This document shows positions 8,859-17,265 of a stretch of 32,769 nt of DNA, one piece after another. The position numbers were made by a program, and so were the translations under genes. This DNA comes from CAYVKM01 sp964452045 (lineage in GTDB: Bacteria > Calditrichota > Calditrichia > RBG-13-44-9), in the NCBI GenBank assembly GCA_964452045.1, contig CAYVKM010000039.1, positions 1 through 32,769 on the forward strand. Reading direction: 5' to 3'. Numbering within the stretch: the stretch's first letter is position 1; the number at the start of each line of letters is the position of its first letter. Under the pieces are notes generated by a model. The model did no database searches and had not been told where the DNA came from. It saw only the letters and a program-made list of their open reading frames with translations.

Positions 8859-10175
8859 ATGAGTAAAAAAGAGAACAGCGGCAAAGTTAGTGTGTTTGGT
8901 GCCATGGCCATTGGTATTGGGGGCATGGTAGGCGGCGGTATTTTTGCCGTTCTCGGAGAAGCGGTTTCGCTGGCCCATGGCGCGACTGCCATTGCCTTTC
9001 TGGTAGCAGGCGCTGTAGCTTTTATTACTTCCTACTCCTATACCAAATTATCGGTACACTTTCCCAGCCAGGGCGGAACGGTTGTTTTTATTGATCAAGC
9101 CTTTGGAGTGGATCTGGCTACCGGAGTGATCAATCTTATATTATGGCTCAGCTACCTGGTCACTCTAGCCCTCTATGCGGTTGCTTTCGGATCTTATGCG
9201 CTCACTTTTTTCACCACTTCTCCGGATCCCTGGTTACGGCATGCACTCATCAGTATGGGTATTATTCTGCCGGTAATCCTGAATTTATTCAATGCCCAGG
9301 TAGTCAGCAAATCGGAAGTAATAATCGTTTTTATCAAATTAATTTTACTCATCCTGATCATTGTGGCCGGTGCTGGTTATGTTGATGTGACCCGGTTCTC
9401 ACCGGCCAGCTGGGGAAACTCTATTTCGATTGTTGGAGCGGGAATGGTTATTTTTGTGGCCTATGAGGGCTTTGAGTTAATTGCCAATTCAGCCCAGGAA
9501 GTGAAGAATCCGAAAAAAACCTTACCCCGCGCTTTCTATGGTTCCGTTCTCCTGGTTATTGCCTTATATGTTCTGGTGGCTTTGGTCACCGTAGGCACGG
9601 TTGCTCCGGATCGGATTGCCCAGGTAAAGGACTATGCACTGGCCGAATCAGCCAGACCTGCCCTGGGTACATTTGGATTCCGGATTGTTGCTGTGGCTGC
9701 ATTACTGGCAACTTTGTCGGCAATTAACGCAACGGTATATGGAAATGCCCGGCTCGGTTTTACCCTGGCAAAAGATGGGGAATTACCATCAATTTTGGAG
9801 GAAAAAGCCTGGAAAGAGCCGGCATCCGGGGTATTAATAGTGGGTGCTTTGGCTCTCCTGATGGCCAATTTTATCGATCTAACCGGAATCGCCATTATCA
9901 GCAGTGCCGGATTTTTATTGATCTTTGCTGCAGTTAATGCGGCCGGGACCAAGCTGGCTTATAAAACTGGTGGAAAAAAATGGATATCTCTCTTAGGAAG
10001 CCTCGCCTGTTTACTGGCATTATTTACTTTGCTCTGGCATACTCATCAGGATAATCCCCATTCCCTGTTAATTTTTCTGGTTTTTATCGCTTTCGCATTT
10101 CTGTTTGAGATTAGTTATGGGACATTTGTTCGAAAACATCTCTCCCTTGATAAAAAACAATCGAGCAATCATTGA
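8859..10175 (+). CDS. APC-superfamily amino acid permease
   Basis: A 438-residue polytopic protein with about 12 membrane helices. The first helix has the broken glycine-rich core IGIGGMVGGGIF (about 18-29) that binds the amino or carboxyl group of substrates in this superfamily. A second helix bundle includes VAYEGFELIANSAQEVKNP (about 199-217), a conserved APC feature. It should carry amino acids or related cations across the inner membrane; the substrate cannot be read from sequence. The ribosome binding site is weak (AGAAAG). The end is 12 bp before the DUF488 gene. Confidence 0.88.
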   Translation: MSKKENSGKVSVFGAMAIGIGGMVGGGIFAVLGEAVSLAHGATAIAFLVAGAVAFITSYSYTKLSVHFPSQGGTVVFIDQAFGVDLATGVINLILWLSYLVTLALYAVAFGSYALTFFTTSPDPWLRHALISMGIILPVILNLFNAQVVSKSEVIIVFIKLILLILIIVAGAGYVDVTRFSPASWGNSISIVGAGMVIFVAYEGFELIANSAQEVKNPKKTLPRAFYGSVLLVIALYVLVALVTVGTVAPDRIAQVKDYALAESARPALGTFGFRIVAVAALLATLSAINATVYGNARLGFTLAKDGELPSILEEKAWKEPASGVLIVGALALLMANFIDLTGIAIISSAGFLLIFAAVNAAGTKLAYKTGGKKWISLLGSLACLLALFTLLWHTHQDNPHSLLIFLVFIAFAFLFEISYGTFVRKHLSLDKKQSSNH

Positions 10176-10187
10176 AAAGAGGAAGAC

Positions 10188-10547
10188 ATGATAGGTAAAA
10201 TTAAAATTCATAGAATTTATGAGATTGATGAAAAAGTTAAAGGATACCGGATTCTGGTGGATCGGCTCTGGCCCCGCGGGATTTCCAAGGATAAAGCAAA
10301 AATTGATCTGTGGCTTAAAGAGATTGCTCCCTCGAATGATCTCCGCAAGTGGTTTCATAATGATCCGGAAAACCATCTGGAATTTAAAAAACGATATTTT
10401 CAGGAACTGGATCAAAACCCGGAAGCGGTTCAAACTCTCCATGATATTTTAGAAAAACAAAATGTGGTTCTGCTCTATGGCAGGAAAGATAAAGTGCATA
10501 ATCAGGCTGTGGTACTGAAAGAATATATGGAAAATAAATTTGATTGA
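10188..10547 (+). CDS. DUF488 family protein
   Basis: A 119-residue cytoplasmic protein that fits DUF488 end to end: the signature RILVDRLWPRGISKDKAKID near 21-40, LRKWFHNDP near 51-59, and a closing VVLLYGRKDKVHNQAVVL segment. The family is widespread and small but has no settled function. AGAGGAAG precedes the ATG, and the spacing of only 12 bp after the permease indicates co-transcription. Confidence 0.88.
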   Translation: MIGKIKIHRIYEIDEKVKGYRILVDRLWPRGISKDKAKIDLWLKEIAPSNDLRKWFHNDPENHLEFKKRYFQELDQNPEAVQTLHDILEKQNVVLLYGRKDKVHNQAVVLKEYMENKFD

Positions 10548-10626
10548 TCTGAAAATTAGTTCAGGTAATATTCTTGCTGTCTGTTTCGATAGTTGAGCGG
10601 ATAAATTTTATAAGAAAGCATAGAAA

Positions 10627-11817
10627 TTGTTCAAACGGATTCCCCGGACGGTATTAGCCCTCGGCCTGGTAAGTCTTTTTATGGATATCTCCTCCGAGAT
10701 GATCCACAGCCTTCTTCCCATATTTCTGGTCGCCGTTCTTCATTCCGATGCGCTTTTCGTCGGTTTAATTGAGGGTGTTGCCGAAGCAACTGCCCTAATT
10801 AGCAAAACTTTTTCCGGTGCTTTAAGCGATTGGCTGGGAAAGAGAAAAATATTGGTTGTTCTGGGTTATGCGCTTGGAACAATTACCAAACCATTTTTTG
10901 CTCTGGCAAATTCTGTTGAAGTTGTGCTGGGTGCCAGATTTGTGGATCGGATTGGCAAGGGGATACGGGGTGCACCACGCGATGCACTGGTAGCGGACGT
11001 TACACCCCCTGCATCACGGGGCGCAGCTTTTGGCTTGAGACAGTCTCTGGATACGGTAGGTGCTTTCTTAGGGCCTGCGCTGGCAATGGTCCTCATGTTT
11101 GCCACAAGGAATGACTTCCGCACGGTTTTCTGGATCGCTGTTATTCCCGGCATCCTGGCTGTTACAATTCTGCTAATTGCCGTTAAAGAACCGGAGGGGC
11201 GGTATCAGCAGGCTGGTCACCGGGTTATCAGATTTCGGGAGATTATTTCCCTGGGTGGCCTCTACTGGCTGGTGGTCGGCTTCGGATTCCTTTTTTCCCT
11301 TGCCAGGTTCAGCGAAGCCTTTCTCCTGCTTCGGGCAGAATCGGTTGGGGTTTCCGACAGTTTAATCCCGGGCATCCTGATTATTATGAACATTGTCTAT
11401 GCCCTCACCGCTTATCCGGCAGGCTACCTGTCAGATAAGCTTGGGCGAACTGGTCTACTGGCCATCGGCCTTGGTTTTCTGGTGATATCCGATCTGGTTC
11501 TGGCATTCTCTGTAAACGGATGGATTGTTTCGCTGGGGGCGTTGCTCTGGGGTTTACATCTGGGGTTCACCCAGGGTTTGTTATCCACCCTGGTGGCGGA
11601 TACCGCCAGAGAAAATTTGCGAGCCACTGCATTTGGGATATTTAATCTGGCCAGCGGGCTTGCCCTTTTGATTGCCAATCTGATTGCCGGAGAACTGTGG
11701 GATTCCATTGGCGCTCCGTCCACTTTTATTACCGGCGCTTTCTTTGCATTTGTTGCCCTGATAATCTTTCGGATTATTCTTTATAAATTGAAAAATTCCA
11801 ATGCCACCTCGTTATAG
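10627..11817 (+). CDS. Major facilitator superfamily transporter
   Basis: A 396-residue protein with about 12 membrane helices. The first helix contains LGLVSLFMDISSEMIHSLLP, and loop 2-3 has a motif-A-like GALSDWLGKRK; a second related motif SDKLGRTG appears in the C-terminal half, as expected for the duplicated MFS fold. The substrate is unknown. Translation most likely begins at the TTG at 10627: a stop (TAG) lies two codons upstream, and the first in-frame ATG (10681) would cut into helix 1. A weak AAGAAAG is ahead of it. It probably belongs to the same run as the DUF488 and Fe-S genes. Confidence 0.87.
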   Translation: MFKRIPRTVLALGLVSLFMDISSEMIHSLLPIFLVAVLHSDALFVGLIEGVAEATALISKTFSGALSDWLGKRKILVVLGYALGTITKPFFALANSVEVVLGARFVDRIGKGIRGAPRDALVADVTPPASRGAAFGLRQSLDTVGAFLGPALAMVLMFATRNDFRTVFWIAVIPGILAVTILLIAVKEPEGRYQQAGHRVIRFREIISLGGLYWLVVGFGFLFSLARFSEAFLLLRAESVGVSDSLIPGILIIMNIVYALTAYPAGYLSDKLGRTGLLAIGLGFLVISDLVLAFSVNGWIVSLGALLWGLHLGFTQGLLSTLVADTARENLRATAFGIFNLASGLALLIANLIAGELWDSIGAPSTFITGAFFAFVALIIFRIILYKLKNSNATSL

Positions 11818-11893
11818 ATAATGATAGAAGAGAATACTCTTTCTTATTTATCTTGAATTTTATTTTTCTCCTCCATAGATTCAAATAAAAACC

Positions 11894-13174
11894 GTGGCCC
11901 ATAATACACTTAAATCAGGGTATTCCAGACTTGTAGACCGGTTAAACCGTTTTCCCCAGGGTGCGCCTCCGTCCCACTTACTGGATAAAATTCTGCAAAT
12001 ATTAATGAACGAGAAAGAGGCTCACTTGGTTTCTGTGCTGCCCATAAAACCATTCACTGCTAAAAAAGCCAGTAAAATCTGGAAAGTTAATCTATCCGAG
12101 GCTCAAAAAAGTCTGGAGGCGCTTGCCTCCCGGGCACTGCTGGTTGATATTGAAATAGACGGCGAATCTATTTATTCATTGCCACCACCCATGGCCGGGT
12201 TTTTCGAATTTTCCATGATGCGTATCCGCGATGATATCGATCAGCAGACATTAAGTGAGCTGTTCTATCAATATCTGAATGTGGAAGAGGATTTTATCCG
12301 GGCCCTTTTTGTGGATGGCGAAACCCAGCTTGGCCGGACATTTGTCCATGAGCCGGTATTATCCAATGAAAATGCCCTGCATGTTTTGGATTATGAAAGG
12401 GCCAGTGAAGTCATTAAAACTGCATCTCATCGCGCAGTTGGAATTTGCTATTGCCGGCATAAGATGCAGCATCTGGATAGGGCCTGTGATGCACCGATGG
12501 ACATTTGTATGACCTTTAATAGCACCGCAGTCTCTTTGAGTAAACATGGTCATGCCCGTCTGATCGATACCACCGAATGCCTGGATTTATTACAAAGGGC
12601 TTACGACTGCAATCTGGTGCAGTTTGGCGAGAATGTCCGGGAAGGGGTTAATTTTATCTGCAACTGCTGTGGCTGCTGTTGCGAAGCCATGATCGCTGCC
12701 CGCAGATTTGCCCTGATGAATCCGGTTCATACCACTAATTTTATTCCCGAAATTAAAGTTGAAAATTGTACAGGTTGCGGAAAGTGTGCCGATGTTTGTC
12801 CGGTGGAGGCCATGACCTTGGTTTCTGCTAACAATCCGAAACACCCCAAAAGAAAACTGGCTCGGTTAAATGAAGAGATCTGCCTGGGATGCGGTTTATG
12901 CATCCGGGCCTGTAAGGAAAATGGTATAGCTCTGAAATCACGGTCTCAAAGAGTCATTACCCCTCCGAATGGTGTCCATCGGGCAGTGATAATGGCCATC
13001 GAGCGGGGAAAATTACAAAATCTTATTTTTGATAATCAGGTGCTATGGAGCCATCGGGCGCTGGCTGCGGTATTTGGAGCCATCTTAAAACTGCCACCAG
13101 TTAAACAAGTCATGGCTAGTGAACAGGTAAAATCCCGCTATTTGGAATACCTGATCTCTAAATTGTACAACTAA
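11894..13174 (+). CDS. Multi-cluster 4Fe-4S protein with an extra Cys-rich region
   Basis: A 426-residue cytoplasmic protein. Residues about 25-130 are Cys-free and may form a helical or winged-helix-like domain. Next comes a Cys-rich segment with C185-Y-C187, C198 and C205, then a dense CNCCGCCC block at 256-263. Two classical 4Fe-4S ferredoxin motifs follow: C292-C295-C298-C302 and C330-C333-C336-C340. It is probably an electron carrier or the electron-transfer part of a redox complex; no partner enzyme is encoded nearby. GTG at 11894 is the likely start, since TAG lies six codons upstream and no ATG precedes the conserved region. No clear ribosome binding site is seen. Confidence 0.82.
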   Translation: MAHNTLKSGYSRLVDRLNRFPQGAPPSHLLDKILQILMNEKEAHLVSVLPIKPFTAKKASKIWKVNLSEAQKSLEALASRALLVDIEIDGESIYSLPPPMAGFFEFSMMRIRDDIDQQTLSELFYQYLNVEEDFIRALFVDGETQLGRTFVHEPVLSNENALHVLDYERASEVIKTASHRAVGICYCRHKMQHLDRACDAPMDICMTFNSTAVSLSKHGHARLIDTTECLDLLQRAYDCNLVQFGENVREGVNFICNCCGCCCEAMIAARRFALMNPVHTTNFIPEIKVENCTGCGKCADVCPVEAMTLVSANNPKHPKRKLARLNEEICLGCGLCIRACKENGIALKSRSQRVITPPNGVHRAVIMAIERGKLQNLIFDNQVLWSHRALAAVFGAILKLPPVKQVMASEQVKSRYLEYLISKLYN

Positions 13175-13180
13175 TACCTG

Positions 13181-13239
13181 AATTATTTTTCGGAATAATT
13201 TTATATCTTTCCGAATAATGAAAGATATTCGGTATCTTT
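13181..13239. terminator. Two UUCG-loop hairpins between convergent genes
   Basis: Hairpin one (13181-13200) pairs AATTATTT with GAATAATT around TTCG and is followed by TTATATCTTT. Hairpin two (13221-13239) pairs AAAGATA with TATCTTT around TTCGG. They sit between the Fe-S gene (rightward) and the metallophosphoesterase gene (leftward), where a two-way terminator would be expected. The stems are AT-rich, so strength is uncertain. Confidence 0.5.
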
Positions 13240-13276
13240 TCAGTGAATTATAGAGATTGATCAATTTGGGTGAGGT

Positions 13277-14143
13277 CTAATCGATCAACAATCTTTCGGC
13301 TTTATCCGGTGCATCAGGATCAAACCGGATCACTGCCAGCTCGGGACCCTCATGCGCGGCAGAGAAGCAATGCGTCCGTCCAATTTTGTCCTGCCATTTG
13401 CCGGTTATTCTGGCTGATTCATGGACATGTCCATGCAGGGTGATGAGCGGCTGCCTGCTTTCGATAAAGCGTTTTATGGCAATACTGCCGATGTGCACAT
13501 CCAATGGACAATGATCGATCTCCATACCATCCAGAGCCGCCCGGTCCAATGTGGTCTGATAGGGTGGGGCATGGAAGAGAAAAATGGATCGACCCAGATC
13601 ACGATCTTTAGTCAATTGAGCTAAATCATTTTCAATGGTGGCATATTTAATCTCCTCCTGGGCAACCGGTATCGTGAACTGCCCATCCTCCAGCGCCACA
13701 CAACCCGGATCCACGAATCTGGAAACATCATAGCGTTCCCAATCCTTTAATAAGAACGGACTGGGGGGTATATTGGCGTAGCCATAGAAATCGAAATTAT
13801 CGATTTGCACCCGCCGGTTGTGAAGATAAACCCATATGCCATGCGCAGCCAAAGAAAGTACCGAAGCCTCTTCGAAGCGGGCATCATCATTACCCAGGAT
13901 TATGAATATTGTAGGGTAGTCTGCACCAAGTTTATCCCTTAAACTGGAAAAGTTTTTGAATAAGAAATTTCCGATGAAATCCCGGTGGGCGATATCCACA
14001 GTCTTTCGTACCAGATGTTCATGGGGCAGCAGATCTCCTCCCAGGAAAACATATTTTGGACGCTCTTTCTGGATGATATTAAACAGAAGTTCATATTTTC
14101 TGAGGTTTCCGTGAAGGTCTGAAACAAAAATGCTGGTAGTCAC
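13277..14143 (-). CDS. Calcineurin-like metallophosphoesterase
   Basis: A 288-residue soluble protein with the full metal-binding set of the superfamily: D9-x-H11 (SDLHG), GGD 35-37, GNDD 84-87, an H191 segment (FHAPP), and the closing GHVH 238-241. It should hydrolyse a phosphomonoester or phosphodiester with two bound metals; nucleotides, phosphoproteins or phospholipids are all possible. The start is a GTG at 14143, 37 bp after the stop of the PEP/pyruvate-binding gene, with an AAGGAAA somewhat far upstream. The two genes are probably co-transcribed, which makes a shared regulatory role plausible but unproven. Confidence 0.88.
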   Translation of the reverse strand: MTTSIFVSDLHGNLRKYELLFNIIQKERPKYVFLGGDLLPHEHLVRKTVDIAHRDFIGNFLFKNFSSLRDKLGADYPTIFIILGNDDARFEEASVLSLAAHGIWVYLHNRRVQIDNFDFYGYANIPPSPFLLKDWERYDVSRFVDPGCVALEDGQFTIPVAQEEIKYATIENDLAQLTKDRDLGRSIFLFHAPPYQTTLDRAALDGMEIDHCPLDVHIGSIAIKRFIESRQPLITLHGHVHESARITGKWQDKIGRTHCFSAAHEGPELAVIRFDPDAPDKAERLLID

Positions 14144-14180
14144 CGGGACAAATTTTCCTTTTTAGCTGACTAAAATGAAA

Positions 14181-17135
14181 CTAGCTCGGTTTAAAGATTA
14201 TTCCCTGTGAAGTACGGCCATCAATTTTGACAATAATTGGTTTTGCGAAACGGAGTTGGCGAAGATGGTTGGTCTTTTGATAAGGTTTCTGGGTTTTGAG
14301 CCAGTCCCAGCTAATGTAGTCCGCATGTGGTCCGGATTTGATGTAAAAATATCCTAACCGAAGTGAGACCAGGTTATGAAAGAAATGGCTTCCCAGGGAA
14401 GGTTCCACTTTAAAATTTTCCAGATGGGATTCAATGATAACCTTGGCCTTGGAAACCTGGTACCATTCCACCGGAATACCCAGCCAGGGATCGGATGTAC
14501 CCCAGCGGCCAAAGCCGAGAACGATATAGTGCCGGTCTTCTTCAATAAAAGACTGATTAATTTCCTCAATCTCCGCGGCAATCTGATCACTTTTGGCTGG
14601 ATCAAAATGGTCCGGATCAACAAACACGATATCGTATAGATCCCGAAACACACCGTTTCCGATAACATGAAAAGAGGAGATGAGTGAATCCTTATGATCA
14701 TTTTCATCGATGGTTACATCCACATGTCCACCACCAGCCACCATTGGTCGGATCTGCAGGATGTAAAATTCCGGCTTTTTTCTGGAATCTTTGTAGAGAT
14801 TCAAGGCAAATTCAATTTCAACATGAGTTCCAAAGGCATTCTGACCGACCTTAAGCAATTCGGTAATCAAGTCCGGTAAGGGAAATATCTCATATTTCAG
14901 TACATTGGCAAAAGAAACAATCCTGGGGCCGTCTTGCGAGAGCGTATCCTTAATGGATTGATTTGTCGGATCGTATGTGCTGCCAACAAAGAAAAGTGAA
15001 CCATCCGTTTCTGCCTGTTTTAATGGCAATTTACGCAGGCTAAAGTTATCATCCCGGCTAACCTTTACTGATTTATTGGACAGATTGAGGGCGAAGAAAT
15101 AATTCTGGGTGCTATTGAGCATTTCAGTTGGGGAGTTGTAGGGTAGATTCATTTTTGGATATTTTGGTGAAAATTGAAAGATTCTTTCACCATCGGCAAT
15201 AATTTTTCCCAGACCCAGGGCCAGGTGCACCACACCTTCCTCCGGTTTCATCGGATATACCGGATAATAATTGAAGGATTGAGCCACACCGGAGATAACC
15301 GGATAATAATATTTATCATATTTAATACCCGCGTACTGCTGAATGACCACGGCCATTTTTTCTTCTTCGATCCGGTAATCGGTATTTTTAACGTATTCTT
15401 TGGGTTCCCGGAAAAAAACCGAGGCGTAAACCGTTTTAATCGCGTCAACCAGCTGCTGCAACCGGATTTTCAGATCGGCGTGGTTATTTGGTAGCATCAA
15501 AGTTTTATACATACCGGCAAAAGGGAGCAGCTGAGAATCTTCCAGCAGGCTTGAGGAACGCACCGCCAGCGGATGTTTAATTTTTACCAGCAGGGTTTCC
15601 AACTGGGTATAAACATTATCCGGAAAACGAGCCTGCAGGAATCGCTCAACAATTTGTTGTTCATCATTCGTTTGAATGGCAAATTCCTGGAGGTTATTCT
15701 GTTCAACAAAATCCTCATATACTTCAGTGCCAAGAACGAAGGTTTGAGGCGTTTTTATATCGATATCTTTAAAATCGGAAAAATAACTATTGGTTGCCAG
15801 CATGGCATTTACAAAAGCCAGACCACGTCCTTTACCACCCAGTGAGCCGCTGCCTATTCTGATAAATGAATTTTCCATGTACAGTTGGGTGGACAAGAAA
15901 TCCTTTATTACCCCCTGCTGCATTCCCCGGAGTAACTTCATAATCGCTTCATAGATATAAAGACGTAATTCTTCGATATTCTTAAAGTCAGAAATCTTCT
16001 TGGGTCTAATCTCATCGGCGATTTCAAATTCAGTCCTGGCCCGAAGCCAGATGGAAATATGATTTCGCTGGGCGTGAAATTCCAGACTTTCCGCGGGGAT
16101 CTCCAGCAGTCTATCAGCAAACTCACTCAAGCCCGGTGCCCGGCAGATTTCATGACCATTGGGATAGCGAAAGACAAAATCGCCAAAACCAAAATGAGAC
16201 ATAATGAATGATCTCAATTCCAATAACAGGTTGGGAGAATTTTTGTCCAGGAAAGAGGCCAGATGTTCTTCTGCTCTGCTTCTTTTTTCCGGCTCGGCCG
16301 ACTGAATCAAAATGGGAAGATCGGGCACTTCCTTCTTCAATTTTCTGGCCAGGATAAATCCGGCTTCCGGATCAAGCCTTCCCTTATGGGGAAATTTTAA
16401 ATCGGAGATGATCCCCAACAGATTATGTTTATAGGTTTCAAAAATTTGTATACTTTCTTCAAAGCTTTCTGCCATTAATATTTTAGGGCGGGCCCTCATC
16501 CTTAACATCCGGTGCAGATCGTTCACGGCGGTGGAAATGAGCTTCCGGGTCTGTTGCATAATTTCAGTATAAACGATAGGGAGAAACATGGAATAATATT
16601 TAGGAGAGTCCTCAACAATCAGGATTACCTGCACGCCAGCCGAAACGTCTTCCGGAGCATTTTTCAGGTCTTCCACATATTTTATGATTGCCAGCATCAG
16701 TTTGGATTCACCGTACCAGTAAAAAACCTTATCAATGCTTTTAACCTGACGTATTTTTTTTAGCAAAACAGGATCAATCGGATCATAGGAAAGAAGGACC
16801 ACAACTTTTTCAGGATCCAGCTCTTTTACTTTTTTACCAAATTCCACAGGATTCATATCGGAAATTCGGGCCATGGTAATTACCAGGTCGAAGGATTGAA
16901 TTTGCAGGGCGGCCAGGGCAGCCTCTGCACTAGATACTTTGGTAATACGGGGAATAAAGTGAAGGTTTAAATCGACATATTCGCTAAAAATCCGTTCGGC
17001 CAATCGGCCATCTTCTTCCAGAACAAAGGCGTCATACAGACTGGAAACCAGCAAAATTTCGCGGACCCGAAATTTTATCAGATCGTGAAATCCACTGAAT
17101 TTCGATTTAATTTCGGTAATATTTCGTTCTGTCAA
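14181..17135 (-). CDS. PEP/pyruvate-binding ATP-grasp protein with receiver-like N-terminus
   Basis: A 984-residue multidomain protein. Residues about 25-158 look like a degenerate receiver domain. Residues about 168-310 look like a second receiver with a more complete site: E175-D176, D245 (ISDLKFP), S279 and K298. Residues about 425-800 match the ATP-grasp domain of PEP synthase and pyruvate phosphate dikinase: GGKG 433-436, VRSSSLLED 525-533, LPFAG 537-541, GLGKIIADGE 641-650 and LQIRPM 793-798. The mobile His domain (TSH motif) and the PEP-binding barrel of true dikinases are absent; instead there is a roughly 185-residue unassigned C-terminus (GFGRWGTSDPWLG near 874-886). The start appears to be TTG, with TAA two codons upstream and no ATG for about 90 residues. 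Full dikinase activity is unlikely; function unknown. Confidence 0.82.
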   Translation of the reverse strand: MTERNITEIKSKFSGFHDLIKFRVREILLVSSLYDAFVLEEDGRLAERIFSEYVDLNLHFIPRITKVSSAEAALAALQIQSFDLVITMARISDMNPVEFGKKVKELDPEKVVVLLSYDPIDPVLLKKIRQVKSIDKVFYWYGESKLMLAIIKYVEDLKNAPEDVSAGVQVILIVEDSPKYYSMFLPIVYTEIMQQTRKLISTAVNDLHRMLRMRARPKILMAESFEESIQIFETYKHNLLGIISDLKFPHKGRLDPEAGFILARKLKKEVPDLPILIQSAEPEKRSRAEEHLASFLDKNSPNLLLELRSFIMSHFGFGDFVFRYPNGHEICRAPGLSEFADRLLEIPAESLEFHAQRNHISIWLRARTEFEIADEIRPKKISDFKNIEELRLYIYEAIMKLLRGMQQGVIKDFLSTQLYMENSFIRIGSGSLGGKGRGLAFVNAMLATNSYFSDFKDIDIKTPQTFVLGTEVYEDFVEQNNLQEFAIQTNDEQQIVERFLQARFPDNVYTQLETLLVKIKHPLAVRSSSLLEDSQLLPFAGMYKTLMLPNNHADLKIRLQQLVDAIKTVYASVFFREPKEYVKNTDYRIEEEKMAVVIQQYAGIKYDKYYYPVISGVAQSFNYYPVYPMKPEEGVVHLALGLGKIIADGERIFQFSPKYPKMNLPYNSPTEMLNSTQNYFFALNLSNKSVKVSRDDNFSLRKLPLKQAETDGSLFFVGSTYDPTNQSIKDTLSQDGPRIVSFANVLKYEIFPLPDLITELLKVGQNAFGTHVEIEFALNLYKDSRKKPEFYILQIRPMVAGGGHVDVTIDENDHKDSLISSFHVIGNGVFRDLYDIVFVDPDHFDPAKSDQIAAEIEEINQSFIEEDRHYIVLGFGRWGTSDPWLGIPVEWYQVSKAKVIIESHLENFKVEPSLGSHFFHNLVSLRLGYFYIKSGPHADYISWDWLKTQKPYQKTNHLRQLRFAKPIIVKIDGRTSQGIIFKPS

Positions 17136-17236
17136 GATTTAAAACTCAATATAATAAATTTTGACAAAGTTAATTGTCGGCTGAAATGAATGCAATAATC
17201 ACTTATTTAATGGGGAAAAAACAGATATAGAAACAA

Positions 17237-17257
17237 GGCGGCGTTTTCGGCGCCGCC
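17237..17257 (-). terminator. Rho-independent terminator after glutamate dehydrogenase
   Basis: On the leftward strand the stem GGCGGCG/CGCCGCC closes a 7-nt loop and is followed by a T-rich run (TTGTTTCTATATCTGTTTTTT). It begins about 9 bp after the TGA of the dehydrogenase and should insulate the next leftward gene. Confidence 0.82.
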
Positions 17258-17265
17258 TCGAAGAA

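Noticed and set aside
17129..17135. TTGACA on the leftward strand read as a -35 box
   Set aside because: It is the start codon and second codon of the PEP/pyruvate-binding gene, and no -10 follows at the right distance.
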